Assembly: GCA_027858555.1 (NCBI GenBank)
Contig: JAQICP010000391.1
Span: 1-18,253, forward strand
Direction of reading: 5' to 3'
From: Vallitaleaceae bacterium
GTDB lineage: Bacteria; Bacillota; Clostridia; Lachnospirales; Vallitaleaceae
DNA: 18,253 nucleotides
A program made the position numbers and the translations under genes. The notes beneath the pieces were generated by a model. It had not been told where the DNA came from, made no database searches, and saw only the letters and a list, made by a program, of their open reading frames with translations. Shown here in pieces: positions 1-7,446 of the stretch. Position 1 is the first letter of the stretch, and each line of letters begins with the position of its first letter.

Positions 1-695
1 CCAGCTTTTTCTCTGACTTTTTCCTGAAATATCTGATCGATTGTCTCCGCTTGTCTTTCATTGCGACCAATCTCAATTAATGTACCGACTATGATGCGAA
101 CCATGTTGTATAGGAAACCTGTTCCATTGATCAGTATCACAATGGTGTTTTCGTCTTCAACGATCTCGATTGAATTAATGGTTCTTTCTGTACTTTTTTT
201 GGTCTTGTCGCTTGAAAAGCCTTTAAAATCATGTTTGCCAATGAACTTAGCCGCACCGAATCGCATGTTGTCTATGTTCATCTTGTCATCTAACTTATAC
301 ACATACTTTCTTTCAAACAAGGGCAAGCTCACTGAGTCGGCCTTCCATAACGTGTATCTATAGGTTTTATCCACTGCCGTTAACCTGGCGTTGAACCGCT
401 CATCTGCGATTTCTAAGCTACGTACGATAATATCTTCTGGTAATTTTTCATTGATTTGGCTTAAAAACACATCTATATCTTGGGGCTGTTCAGTTTCAAA
501 ATTAGCTATCTGACCTTCTGCATGAACGCCTTTGTCCGTTCTGCCCGAACCAATCACACTGATCTCTTGCCCTGTGATTTCACCAATGATATATTCTAAT
601 TTACCTTGAATGGTCTCTTTTGCGTTCTTATTGATTTGCCAACCCTGATATCTGGCACCATCATAAGCTATGATCATTTTATAATTATATGACAT
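1..695 (-). CDS. truA: tRNA pseudouridine(38-40) synthase TruA, 3' end missing
   Basis: TruA isomerises uridines 38-40 in the anticodon arm of many tRNAs to pseudouridine, in the cytoplasm. About 231 residues are visible and the frame is open through the left edge, so the C-terminus lies outside the window. The N-terminus reads MSYNYKMIIAYDGARYQGWQ, the usual TruA opening with its YDG..Y.GWQ motif. The catalytic motif GRTDKGVHA follows, with the nucleophilic Asp at residue 54. Later blocks (YRYTLW near residue 110, GTGFLYNMVRIIVGTL near residue 195) are also typical. The ATG at 695 is preceded by AGAAGGA at good spacing. The start lies 205 nt downstream of the sensor kinase stop on the same strand, with no clear terminator between, so some read-through is possible. 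In many Firmicutes truA follows the ecfA/ecfT genes and precedes rplM; the upstream neighbours here are different. Confidence 0.95.
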   Translation of the reverse strand, partial: MSYNYKMIIAYDGARYQGWQINKNAKETIQGKLEYIIGEITGQEISVIGSGRTDKGVHAEGQIANFETEQPQDIDVFLSQINEKLPEDIIVRSLEIADERFNARLTAVDKTYRYTLWKADSVSLPLFERKYVYKLDDKMNIDNMRFGAAKFIGKHDFKGFSSDKTKKSTERTINSIEIVEDENTIVILINGTGFLYNMVRIIVGTLIEIGRNERQAETIDQIFQEKVREKA

Positions 696-808
696 ACTGT
701 CCTTCTTTCTGATTCTTATTTTTAGATTCATATTTAATTAATAATCTCTATTTTTCATAATAAATACTTTTCATAATCCCTGCTTCTACAATCACTATTT
801 CACCAAGC

Positions 809-814
809 ATTATA
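809..814 (-). promoter_or_regulatory. Possible -10 box for truA
   Basis: On the minus strand a perfect TATAAT lies about 114 nt upstream of the truA start. No good -35 hexamer is found 17 nt upstream (ATTATG at that place), so this is only a weak promoter candidate in the gap between the sensor kinase and truA. The rest of 696-900 is AT-rich and shows no other structure that I can see. Confidence 0.3.
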
Positions 815-900
815 TTACATAACATGCAGTGCATAATTCATATAACTTTCCACATTAATATAACACATTCTTATGATGTTCTCATAGATATATGGTTACC

Positions 901-2457
901 TCACACAATCGGAATCACAACAGTAAAAGTCGTGCCTACGCCTAATACACTTTTGACCTTAATTGAACCATCATGATTGTTCATAATATCCTTGCATATG
1001 GCAAGTCCAAGTCCTATGCCCTCGTAATCCGTTTCTTTAGAGGTCTTCCCTTGGTAATAGTAATCAAATATATACGGCATGTCTTTTGGGTCGATACCTT
1101 CACCACTATCGGTCACTTCTATAATGATGTTTTGGTCTTGCCTATAGCCGTATAGCTTCAGTTCATCCGAACTGGCAGAGTGTTTAACTGAATTATTGTA
1201 TAGATTCATGATGACTTGCTCAATCCTAATCTTATCCACATTAATAATACATTTTGGTATTAGATTCTTGACTTCAGTTCTGAACTTGGATGACCTATCA
1301 CCTGATTGGCCTTGAATCTCATGACTGACCAATCGATCAAATATCTGGTCAACTAATTCATCGGCGTAACACTCCTCAAAATTGTATTTGAATCTGCCTG
1401 ATTCTTCTTGTGCATACTTGAAAAGTTCTTCAATCTGCGTGGTTAACTGTTGCATCTTTTGGTGAATAATCTGTTGATACTTTAATTGTTCCGCTTCATC
1501 TTTAGCCACACCACTCATCATGCCTTCAAGATAGGCATTGATTGTAGCGATTGGTGTTTTGAGTTCATGAGATAGTACGGTTAAGAATTCTTTTCTTTTA
1601 CCCTCGTAGGCGTTCTGCTGTTTCATCATATATCCAAGCTCTTCAACCAATATATTGTATTGAACATACAAGGCATGGTACTGCTTATCGCCTTGAACCA
1701 AAAGGGGTTCAAGTAAACCTTTACTGATACCCTCAAGGCCTAATCTTAAATCAGTGAGATTATCCTTCTTATTGAAAAACAAGAGAATACCAGTATAAAA
1801 TACTAAGATGGTCATAACAATTATGATGCCTACTAGTGCCCAAGTTCTATAGAAGCTATATTGTTCATTGCTATTAGAATTAAACCTACTCTGACTAATT
1901 TCAAATATAACAAATCCGCTCACCAGCTGGTCATTATATAAAGGCATGGCTAATTTATAATAATCGATTGCTTCTATTTCATCTGAAGAAGCACCATTCT
2001 TAACTTCTTCTAAAGCAATCTCTGTTTCTCCAGTAAAACCATTTCCTATCATATTGTCATGATTCATATAGCTATGGTCCATGTAAAATGCTTCATCGAG
2101 TAAGAGTACTGTTCCAACTTCAACAGCCTCATTATTCGAAAAAACAACTTTGCCAGACAGATCCACTATGGTATAAAGGATACCTTCCTCATATAACATT
2201 TCAGCATCCATTGACATCTGGTCATCAAGACGACTAGAGTCATCAAGACGACTAGAGTCGTCAAGATAGCCAAAGCTATCAACCGGTCCAGCTTCTCTTA
2301 TGGTTTGATAGATAGGGTTCACAACTAGGCGAGCCTCGTTAACCTGATTATCTTCAATTGTTATATGACTATCCATATATGCCCATAAGGCTAATAGACT
2401 GAGTAACAGCACTATTAGCCCTACATATATAATTCTATTTCTTTTATGATAATTCAA
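901..2457 (-). CDS. Sensor histidine kinase with large extracytoplasmic domain
   Basis: Membrane sensor kinase, 518 residues. A first TM segment lies at about 10-28 and a second at about 206-228. They enclose an extracytoplasmic sensor region of roughly 175 residues that I cannot assign to a known fold. A linker of about 60 residues leads to the dimerisation/phosphoacceptor helix FLTVLSHELKTP, with phospho-His 297. The ATPase domain has the N box (NLYNN, 418-422), the G1 box (DSGEG, 450-454) and the G2 box (GIGLGLA, 480-486). Its start overlaps the end of the response regulator gene by 14 nt, which suggests translational coupling. The partner is almost certainly that regulator, and the target the ABC transporter encoded upstream in the same operon. 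The sensor region contains a short duplicated segment (LDDSSR twice, residues 65-76) from an 18-bp DNA repeat. The long extracytoplasmic loop argues against the intramembrane-sensing BceS class. Confidence 0.93.
   Translation of the reverse strand: MNYHKRNRIIYVGLIVLLLSLLALWAYMDSHITIEDNQVNEARLVVNPIYQTIREAGPVDSFGYLDDSSRLDDSSRLDDQMSMDAEMLYEEGILYTIVDLSGKVVFSNNEAVEVGTVLLLDEAFYMDHSYMNHDNMIGNGFTGETEIALEEVKNGASSDEIEAIDYYKLAMPLYNDQLVSGFVIFEISQSRFNSNSNEQYSFYRTWALVGIIIVMTILVFYTGILLFFNKKDNLTDLRLGLEGISKGLLEPLLVQGDKQYHALYVQYNILVEELGYMMKQQNAYEGKRKEFLTVLSHELKTPIATINAYLEGMMSGVAKDEAEQLKYQQIIHQKMQQLTTQIEELFKYAQEESGRFKYNFEECYADELVDQIFDRLVSHEIQGQSGDRSSKFRTEVKNLIPKCIINVDKIRIEQVIMNLYNNSVKHSASSDELKLYGYRQDQNIIIEVTDSGEGIDPKDMPYIFDYYYQGKTSKETDYEGIGLGLAICKDIMNNHDGSIKVKSVLGVGTTFTVVIPIV
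2221..2270 (-). repeat. 18-bp tandem repeat inside the sensor kinase gene
   Basis: Two identical 18-bp units (2221-2238 and 2239-2256) are followed by a 14-nt partial copy with two changes. The array encodes LDDSSR-LDDSSR-LDD in the extracytoplasmic sensor region. The unit length keeps the reading frame, so the copy number can change without breaking the kinase. Confidence 0.85.
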
Positions 2458-3133
2458 ACTTATACCCCACTCCCCATATGGTTTTCAGAAACTCTGGTTT
2501 GGAAGGATCACTTTCTATCTTCTCTCTTATCTTACGGACATGAACGGTAACTGTACTTATCTCACCAAACTCGTCTTCACCCCAGATGGCATCATAGAGT
2601 ACTTCTTTTGTATAGACTTCACCAGGATGGCTTGCAAGATACCACAATATCTCGAATTCCTTGCTGACCAGATCAACTGATCTGCCATGAACTTGAACAA
2701 TGTGCTTTTTTGAGTCCATCATAAAGCCATCTAGTTCAATGATATGATCCATTGTTACTGTTTTAGCCAATCTATATCTTCTAAGGAGTGCTTTCACATG
2801 TGCCACAACGACAGCTGGACTATAAGGTTTTGTTAAGTACTCATCTGCTCCAAGTCCCAGTGACAGTATCTGATCGATATCTGAATCTTTAGCGCTTAAC
2901 ATGATAATCGGCATGTCGGAATTGCTACGAATCTTACGGCATATCTCCATGCCGTCATCATCAGGTAGCATGATGTCAAGAATTACAAGACTTGGCTTAT
3001 ATGTATCCAGCGCCTTCTTGCTATCGGCCCCATTAAAGGCCACAATAGTTTCAATCCCTTCTTTCTCAAGGAAATCTTTGAGTATCAGCGCTAATTCTTT
3101 TTCATCGTCTACGATCAGTACTAGATTCTTCAT
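2444..3133 (-). CDS. OmpR/PhoB-family response regulator
   Basis: Cytoplasmic DNA-binding regulator, 229 residues, the normal length for the family. The receiver domain (about 1-120) has the acidic pair D9/D10, phosphoacceptor D53 in VILDIMLPDDDG, S80 in the switch position and the conserved K102 in LTKPY. The C-terminal winged helix (about 130-229) has the typical LVSKEFEILWYLASHPGEV and TVHVRKIREKIE stretches and ends in the usual GVGYKF. The ATG is preceded by AGAGG. The gene starts 8 nt after the permease stop and overlaps the kinase start by 14 nt. It is expected to be phosphorylated by that kinase and to act on the operon's own promoter; the binding site is not identified. Confidence 0.95.
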   Translation of the reverse strand: MKNLVLIVDDEKELALILKDFLEKEGIETIVAFNGADSKKALDTYKPSLVILDIMLPDDDGMEICRKIRSNSDMPIIMLSAKDSDIDQILSLGLGADEYLTKPYSPAVVVAHVKALLRRYRLAKTVTMDHIIELDGFMMDSKKHIVQVHGRSVDLVSKEFEILWYLASHPGEVYTKEVLYDAIWGEDEFGEISTVTVHVRKIREKIESDPSKPEFLKTIWGVGYKFELS

Positions 3134-3141
3134 ATATACCT

Positions 3142-5487
3142 CTACTCAGTGATTAGTATCCTTGGTGAAATCTGGCTTACCCTTCTTGCTGGAATGAGTG
3201 TAGCTATAATTGCTATAAGAATGAATAATCCCATAATCAATATGCTGCCACTAAAGTCAAACAATACCGGCAGTGTGATAGAAGAAAACGGTGTTAGGCT
3301 AAAGACCCCTTGCATCATAATGTCGGCCGTTAAAAGATTAAGAACAAAGCCAATAACAACCCCAAAACCAGTAACAATAACTGACTTAATCACCATGATT
3401 TTTGTAATACTGCTGTTACTATAACCAGTTGCCTTCATGATACCAAAGGACCTAGTTGCGTTGCTGATATCCATTATGGTGGAATTAAGTATGATGACAC
3501 CACATATGATTAAAAATATCACTAGTAATGATTTAATCATAATCGGGAATGCTTCTATGGTAGATAATACATTTTTAACATTAGCATCATACTTCACCAC
3601 TGATACAGGTTCATCTACGAGTGCGCCAATGGTCTTTTCCATTTCTTCAATTATAACATGTTCTTCATTAGAATAAACCCAAAATGTACCGCTATTTTGT
3701 AACACAGAAGTTGGAATGGACTTTCTAATGGCTAGATAGGAACTACCATTGTTAGTAATGGAGTTATAGATACCCGATATCATATATTTAGTTTCTATTT
3801 CACCGCCCTTTATTACCATATAATCGCCAACTGTTTTTTCAGTTTTTTTAGCAATATCTGAAGTAATAATTATTTCAAAGTCATTCTTTGGTTGTCTGCC
3901 TGCTTCTAATATAACGCCGTTTTCCGGGTAATTACCGTATAGGATAAACCCGCTTATTGAAACATTCGAATCCGGTGTAAATCCCACTGTACTTTCTCCT
4001 GTGGTCCCCATAAAGAACACGGCACTGTCCACACTATCAATGGTTTCTAAAGTATCTATAAAACCTTGAACAGAATTATTACTATTGTTGACGACTGCAA
4101 AATCGCCAACTTCATAACCAAATAGATAGGTGATAAAATGTTCATCATCAGCAAGTGAATAACCGGTGCTATTTATAAGAAAAGCAACATAAATCAATAT
4201 GGTTATGGTTATGGTGGTTGTAATAGTCTTCTTCCTATTGACTAACATCTGCTTAATTGCCAATAATATGCTAAGAGGCATTACCTTTGACTTAGTAATA
4301 TTGAATTTATGGGTTGTCACTTTGTTCTCTGGCATACCATACTTAATTGCCTGTACTGGTTTTATTTTATTGGCTTGCTTGGTTGCTAAGAATGTGAATA
4401 ACACAATCAATAATACCACTATTAGGACTGTTAATATCACAAATATATCAAAACCAGATTCCAAACCTACTTGAATATCATAACTGATACCAGCATTAAT
4501 ATTGTTACGAAGGGGTAATCCTATCAAAACACCTACGATGGATGCAATCAACCCGATAAAACCGTAAATGTATATAAAACTACTTCTAATTTGATGATTG
4601 GTATAGCCTATGACCTTTTTCACACCTATCTGCTTATACTGTTGCAATATGAGATTTCGTATGACACTTCTAATGACAAATATGACAATAGCAAAGATGA
4701 ATAATGATACCGCCAGCAATATAGCTGCAATAATTCCATTAATTAGGTTATATGTTAGAATAAATCCCTGATAGTCCACATACAGTGGCTCAGAACCTGT
4801 CTCTTTTTTAAATTGTTCATATAACCCAATATCGTCAATGTTCATAATATCTTTGTACTTGATACCAAGAACGGCTTGTGTATTGACCATATTATTTTTT
4901 TCAAAGAATCCAGGTTCAACGAAACATCTATTAACTGATATAAAAGCATTACTAAAATGGGGATCCACAACAAAACCACTGATAGTAAAATCATACTTGA
5001 CATCATTAAATGTAAAACTGAAATTTTCACCTTTTTCTAAATTCCTATTTCTAGCGAAGTTGTAATTAAGTAATATTTCATTGCCACTGGGTGCCTCTGA
5101 TACCAAAGTACCTGTTTTATATAATATATCCAAATCACTATCATCCCTATACTCAGTAATCAAAGATAATTCTGATTCAATTTTACCATCTAATGTATAA
5201 TCTGCATTAATCATTAATGCTTCATATAAAATAGTATCAGATACTTCATCCCTATTTTCCCACCATGCAGTGGTTGCTTCAACGTCATCCGTGTCTTTGT
5301 TTAAGATAAGGACGTTCTCAGTTGCATTAGCCCTTTTAAACATAATCTCAGCTGGGCTAGATTGATTAATCATCGCTATGCCTGTATACAGCAGGGTTGC
5401 CATCAACATAATGATAATACCTATTAATACGCTTTGACCTTTTTTCCTTTTCAACATTGCTAGGCCTGTTTTTAAGATAATTCTCAT
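3142..5487 (-). CDS. ABC transporter permease with two FtsX/MacB-type modules
   Basis: Integral membrane protein of 781 residues. I count eight likely TM segments: about 20-39, 246-272, 304-327 and 346-368 in the first half, and about 420-440, 650-680, 700-725 and 750-775 in the second. Each half therefore has one TM, a large extracytoplasmic domain (about 40-245 and 440-650) and three TMs, which is the duplicated FtsX/MacB-like arrangement. The family moves peptides, lipids or antimicrobials out of the membrane or outer leaflet by mechanotransmission rather than through a classical channel. It starts 1 nt after the ATPase stop, with AAGGGG as ribosome binding site inside that gene's end, so the two are coupled. 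The substrate cannot be read from the sequence. The two extracytoplasmic domains and the TM count differ from the 10-TM BceB permeases. Confidence 0.9.
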   Translation of the reverse strand: MRIILKTGLAMLKRKKGQSVLIGIIIMLMATLLYTGIAMINQSSPAEIMFKRANATENVLILNKDTDDVEATTAWWENRDEVSDTILYEALMINADYTLDGKIESELSLITEYRDDSDLDILYKTGTLVSEAPSGNEILLNYNFARNRNLEKGENFSFTFNDVKYDFTISGFVVDPHFSNAFISVNRCFVEPGFFEKNNMVNTQAVLGIKYKDIMNIDDIGLYEQFKKETGSEPLYVDYQGFILTYNLINGIIAAILLAVSLFIFAIVIFVIRSVIRNLILQQYKQIGVKKVIGYTNHQIRSSFIYIYGFIGLIASIVGVLIGLPLRNNINAGISYDIQVGLESGFDIFVILTVLIVVLLIVLFTFLATKQANKIKPVQAIKYGMPENKVTTHKFNITKSKVMPLSILLAIKQMLVNRKKTITTTITITILIYVAFLINSTGYSLADDEHFITYLFGYEVGDFAVVNNSNNSVQGFIDTLETIDSVDSAVFFMGTTGESTVGFTPDSNVSISGFILYGNYPENGVILEAGRQPKNDFEIIITSDIAKKTEKTVGDYMVIKGGEIETKYMISGIYNSITNNGSSYLAIRKSIPTSVLQNSGTFWVYSNEEHVIIEEMEKTIGALVDEPVSVVKYDANVKNVLSTIEAFPIMIKSLLVIFLIICGVIILNSTIMDISNATRSFGIMKATGYSNSSITKIMVIKSVIVTGFGVVIGFVLNLLTADIMMQGVFSLTPFSSITLPVLFDFSGSILIMGLFILIAIIATLIPARRVSQISPRILITE

Positions 5488-5488
5488 A

Positions 5489-6247
5489 TTACCACCCCTT
5501 ACTCATAACGAAATCAAATACCTGTTTTTCTCTGTCTTTTAGTGACCCTGAATCAAATTGATCCAGTTGCAATATACCGTCAATCTTGCCGTCTTTGATA
5601 TACAGCAATCTATTGGCTCTTGAAGCTGCTCTAATATCATGTGTTACCATGAGTATGGTCTGACCTTTCATATGTACTGCTGTAAGAAGATCAAGTGCCG
5701 CCTCGCTTTGAGTGGCATTGAGTGCACCTGTTGGTTCATCAGCAAATACGACACCAGGCTGATTGATAAGACTTCTTGCAACTGCAACCCTTTGTTTTTG
5801 ACCACCAGATAATTGTGATGGGTATTTGTCTTGGTGATCCATCATATCTACTTCTTCAAGAAGCGTATTGGTCAGTTCATTTACTGCTTTTCGATCTTTA
5901 TTCATCAGATAACCAGTCATGGCTATGTTCTCAAAAACAGTGAAATCATCTAACAGATTAGGCTCTTGAAATATAAAACCGATATCTTCTCTTCTAATAG
6001 TCGTCATTTCTTTTTCTTTCAGTTGATCGATTCGCTTGTTATTAAGTAGAATCTCGCCTGAAGTAACTGTATCAATACCACTTAGCATGTATAGAAGTGT
6101 GGATTTACCTGCGCCTGAAGTGCCCATAATTACTGTGAAATCACCTTTATAGATTGCCACATCCATATTTCTTATAACATTCGTTGATACCTGTCCGTTT
6201 GTAAATGTCTTACACAAACCATTACCTTCTAATACTATTTCATTCAT
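5489..6247 (-). CDS. ABC transporter ATP-binding protein (MacB/LolD-like)
   Basis: Cytoplasmic ATPase of 252 residues that drives the adjacent FtsX-type permease. Motifs in order: Walker A GTSGAGKST (42-50), Q-loop Gln94 in FIFQEPNLL, signature LSGGQ (146-150), Walker B VVFADEP with D170 and E171, and the switch His203 in VTHD. The SGAGKSTLLYMLSGID and DEPTGALN wording is typical of the MacB/LolD/BceA branch. It is the first gene of the four-gene operon. The ATG is preceded by AGAGG. The leader is long: a tandem repeat array and a structured element lie 210-500 nt upstream on the same strand. Confidence 0.93.
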   Translation of the reverse strand: MNEIVLEGNGLCKTFTNGQVSTNVIRNMDVAIYKGDFTVIMGTSGAGKSTLLYMLSGIDTVTSGEILLNNKRIDQLKEKEMTTIRREDIGFIFQEPNLLDDFTVFENIAMTGYLMNKDRKAVNELTNTLLEEVDMMDHQDKYPSQLSGGQKQRVAVARSLINQPGVVFADEPTGALNATQSEAALDLLTAVHMKGQTILMVTHDIRAASRANRLLYIKDGKIDGILQLDQFDSGSLKDREKQVFDFVMSKGW

Positions 6248-6455
6248 ATTGATCGCCTCTTTCTTTCTACTGATTGCAAACTATGATTTTGACCGCTTCA
6301 TGTGATTATTAATTTATCTACCCATTGATTGTTGCTAGTTCATATATAATCTCTTATGTAATATCTTCTATACCCATAATAGCAGTATATGGTTTGATTA
6401 GTCCTTATCTATTTATTAAGTGTTTCTTAAGAAGGGGACGAAAATCCGTAAAGAC

Positions 6456-6666
6456 TTCTGTAGTTTATATCTAATTCTAATCCTTGCAATGTATGGGTTC
6501 TGCAATTTATATTTAATTCTCATCCTTGCTATGCATAGATTCTGCAACTTATATCTAATTCTATGCCTTGCTACGCATAGGTTCTGCCGCTTATATCTAA
6601 TTCTACTCCTTGCTATGCATAGGTTCTGCAACTTATATCTAATTCTACGTCCTTGCTATGCATAGG
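6456..6666 (-). repeat. Five tandem 42-bp repeats
   Basis: The units lie at 6456-6497, 6498-6539, 6540-6581, 6582-6623 and 6624-6666; the last has one extra base. On the minus strand each reads roughly CCTATGCATAGCAAGG, then a spacer with AGAATTAGATATAA, then a GCAGAA end. Each of the three rightmost units holds the self-complementary CTATGCATAG or a one-base variant. The arm CCTATGCATAGC at the right edge of the array is also the 3' half of the outer helix of element A, and the flanking GCGGCRGAA is shared too. The array therefore looks like repeated duplication of the 3' end of element A. Units further from A are more diverged; the leftmost is the most degenerate. Because 42 is a multiple of 3, both strands stay open as 14-residue peptide repeats, probably by chance. 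Confidence 0.9.
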
Positions 6667-6747
6667 TTCCGCCGCTTTGTTGATCCATCCATGGATCAAA
6701 CAAGCGGGGCTCACATCCTTGTTCGCTGGCTTCACCTATCGCATAGC
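6655..6747 (-). ncRNA. Structured element A (unidentified RNA or ssDNA fold)
   Basis: On the minus strand the 5' arm GCTATGCGATAGG (6747-6735) pairs with CCTATGCATAGC (6666-6655) with one bulge. Inside, a 22-nt core begins GCCAGCGAACAAGGATG and is followed by a long hairpin: CCGCTTGTTTGATCCAT (6707-6691), loop GG, ATGGATCAACAAAGCGG (6688-6672). The hairpin has 15 of 17 pairs and a 2x2 internal loop GU/CA after six pairs. Element B has the same order of parts, the same core at 17 of 22 positions and the same internal loop. Transcription would run toward the ABC operon, so it could sit in a long 5' leader about 410 nt from the ATPase start, or be a separate small RNA. I do not recognise an Rfam family. 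Strand and RNA nature are inferred from the shared layout. Confidence 0.5.
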
Positions 6748-6983
6748 TACGCTGAACAGTTTACGATTAGTGATATTAGAAGATTATTATTTAGTTTTTT
6801 AATAACTAATAACTCCTAGTGTTACTATAATCAATTCTAAGAAACTATCCCTACTAATCTATATCCCTGTATATTATTATTTCGATAATTGAATACATAC
6901 CCTATCTTAATTACTTAGGCTTATTCTTATAGTTCAATCATTAATCTCTTAATCTCTTCTCACATATAGTCAATCTTCTAGCG

Positions 6984-7081
6984 ATGTAATGGTATTGATT
7001 CTGCCAGTGAGCATGGATGCGAACCCCGACTGTTTGGTGCAGGGACGCACCAACAAGTCGGCACGATCAATACCATTATAT
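6984..7081 (+). ncRNA. Structured element B, relative of element A on the other strand
   Basis: The outer helix pairs ATGTAATGGTATTGAT (6984-6999) with ATCAATACCATTATAT (7066-7081): 16 pairs including one G-U. The core starts GCCAGTGAGCATGGATG at 7003. The inner hairpin pairs CCGACTGTTTGGTGC (7026-7040) with GCACCAACAAGTCGG (7047-7061) around a six-base loop and has the same GU/CA internal loop as element A. Compared with A, the outer helix is wholly different in sequence but still pairs, and two base pairs of the inner stem change on both sides. That is the pattern expected of a conserved fold. It points away from the ABC operon and no gene follows it on the plus strand, so it is not an obvious 5' leader. 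Confidence 0.5.
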
Positions 7082-7241
7082 GCGGTTCTAGGAAGGGTTT
7101 CATCTTTTAAGACCTACCCCTTATAGACATTGTATTCTAAGTGATTATTTCAAGAAATCCAACGATACAAACAGCGTCAATCTCTTCGTTATGAATCTGA
7201 GGGTCGTACTCATATCATCTACTGCATTACTATCCACATAC

Positions 7242-7275
7242 AAAAATGGTAGCAGTTCTTTCGAACTGCCACCAT
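7242..7275 (-). terminator. Rho-independent terminator behind the sortase operon
   Basis: On the minus strand the 13-bp stem ATGGTGGCAGTTC / GAACTGCTACCAT has one G-U pair and a GAAA tetraloop (7275-7246). It is followed at once by TTTTTG. It lies about 170 nt after the sortase stop and closes that operon. The plus strand lacks a T-run after the stem. Confidence 0.85.
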
Positions 7276-7315
7276 CTGATTATTTCTCTATTTGATTTTG
7301 TATGGATTATAGGTA

Positions 7316-7446
7316 TTAAATTATTGGTTCTAGTACTAGCTCGATTTCTATAGCCTTGCTTACAGCAAATCTAAATATGTTACTAAATGTGCAAGGACTT
7401 TTATAAACTAATCTAAAAACAAAATAACTTTCAAGATTCTTCCTAG
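7316..7446 (-). pseudogene. Possible remnant coding tail after the sortase gene
   Basis: Directly behind the sortase stop, in a different frame, the minus strand stays open for 43 codons and ends with TAA at 7318-7316. The last part reads like real protein (KSPCTFSNIFRFAVSKAIEI, then ELVLEPII). There is no start codon with a ribosome binding site. It may be the 3' end of a decayed gene such as a transposase or recombinase, or it may be noncoding. I do not recognise a family. Confidence 0.2.

Larger units (their letters stand above)
6248..7446. other. 1.2-kb intergenic region without a convincing gene
   Basis: This gap separates the ABC/two-component operon from the sortase operon. It contains the 42-bp tandem repeats (6456-6666), structured element A (6655-6747, minus), structured element B (6984-7081, plus), a minus-strand terminator (7242-7275) and a short open tail behind the sortase gene. 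The remaining parts (6248-6455, 6748-6983, 7082-7241) are AT-rich. I see no start codon with a ribosome binding site followed by a credible protein in them. An extended -10-like TGCTATTAT on the minus strand near 6378-6386 could serve the ABC operon, but has no matching -35 box. Confidence 0.7.

Noticed and set aside
901..6247. Naming the operon bceRSAB
   Set aside because: The kinase has a large extracytoplasmic domain and the permease has two extracytoplasmic domains with about eight TMs, unlike BceS and BceB.
6416..6665. Open frames on both strands across the 42-bp repeats, which give 14-residue peptide repeats (QNLCIAR-like on minus, FCNLYLI-like on plus)
   Set aside because: The unit length is a multiple of three, so both strands stay open automatically. 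No ribosome binding site or protein-like start was seen, and the extra base in the last unit breaks the frame.
6456..6666. CRISPR array
   Set aside because: The repeats are directly adjacent with no unique spacers, and no cas genes are present.
6655..7081. Integron attC sites or an insertion sequence for the two structured elements
   Set aside because: No RYYYAAC/GTTRRRY box pair, no integrase or transposase gene, and no target-site duplication could be found.
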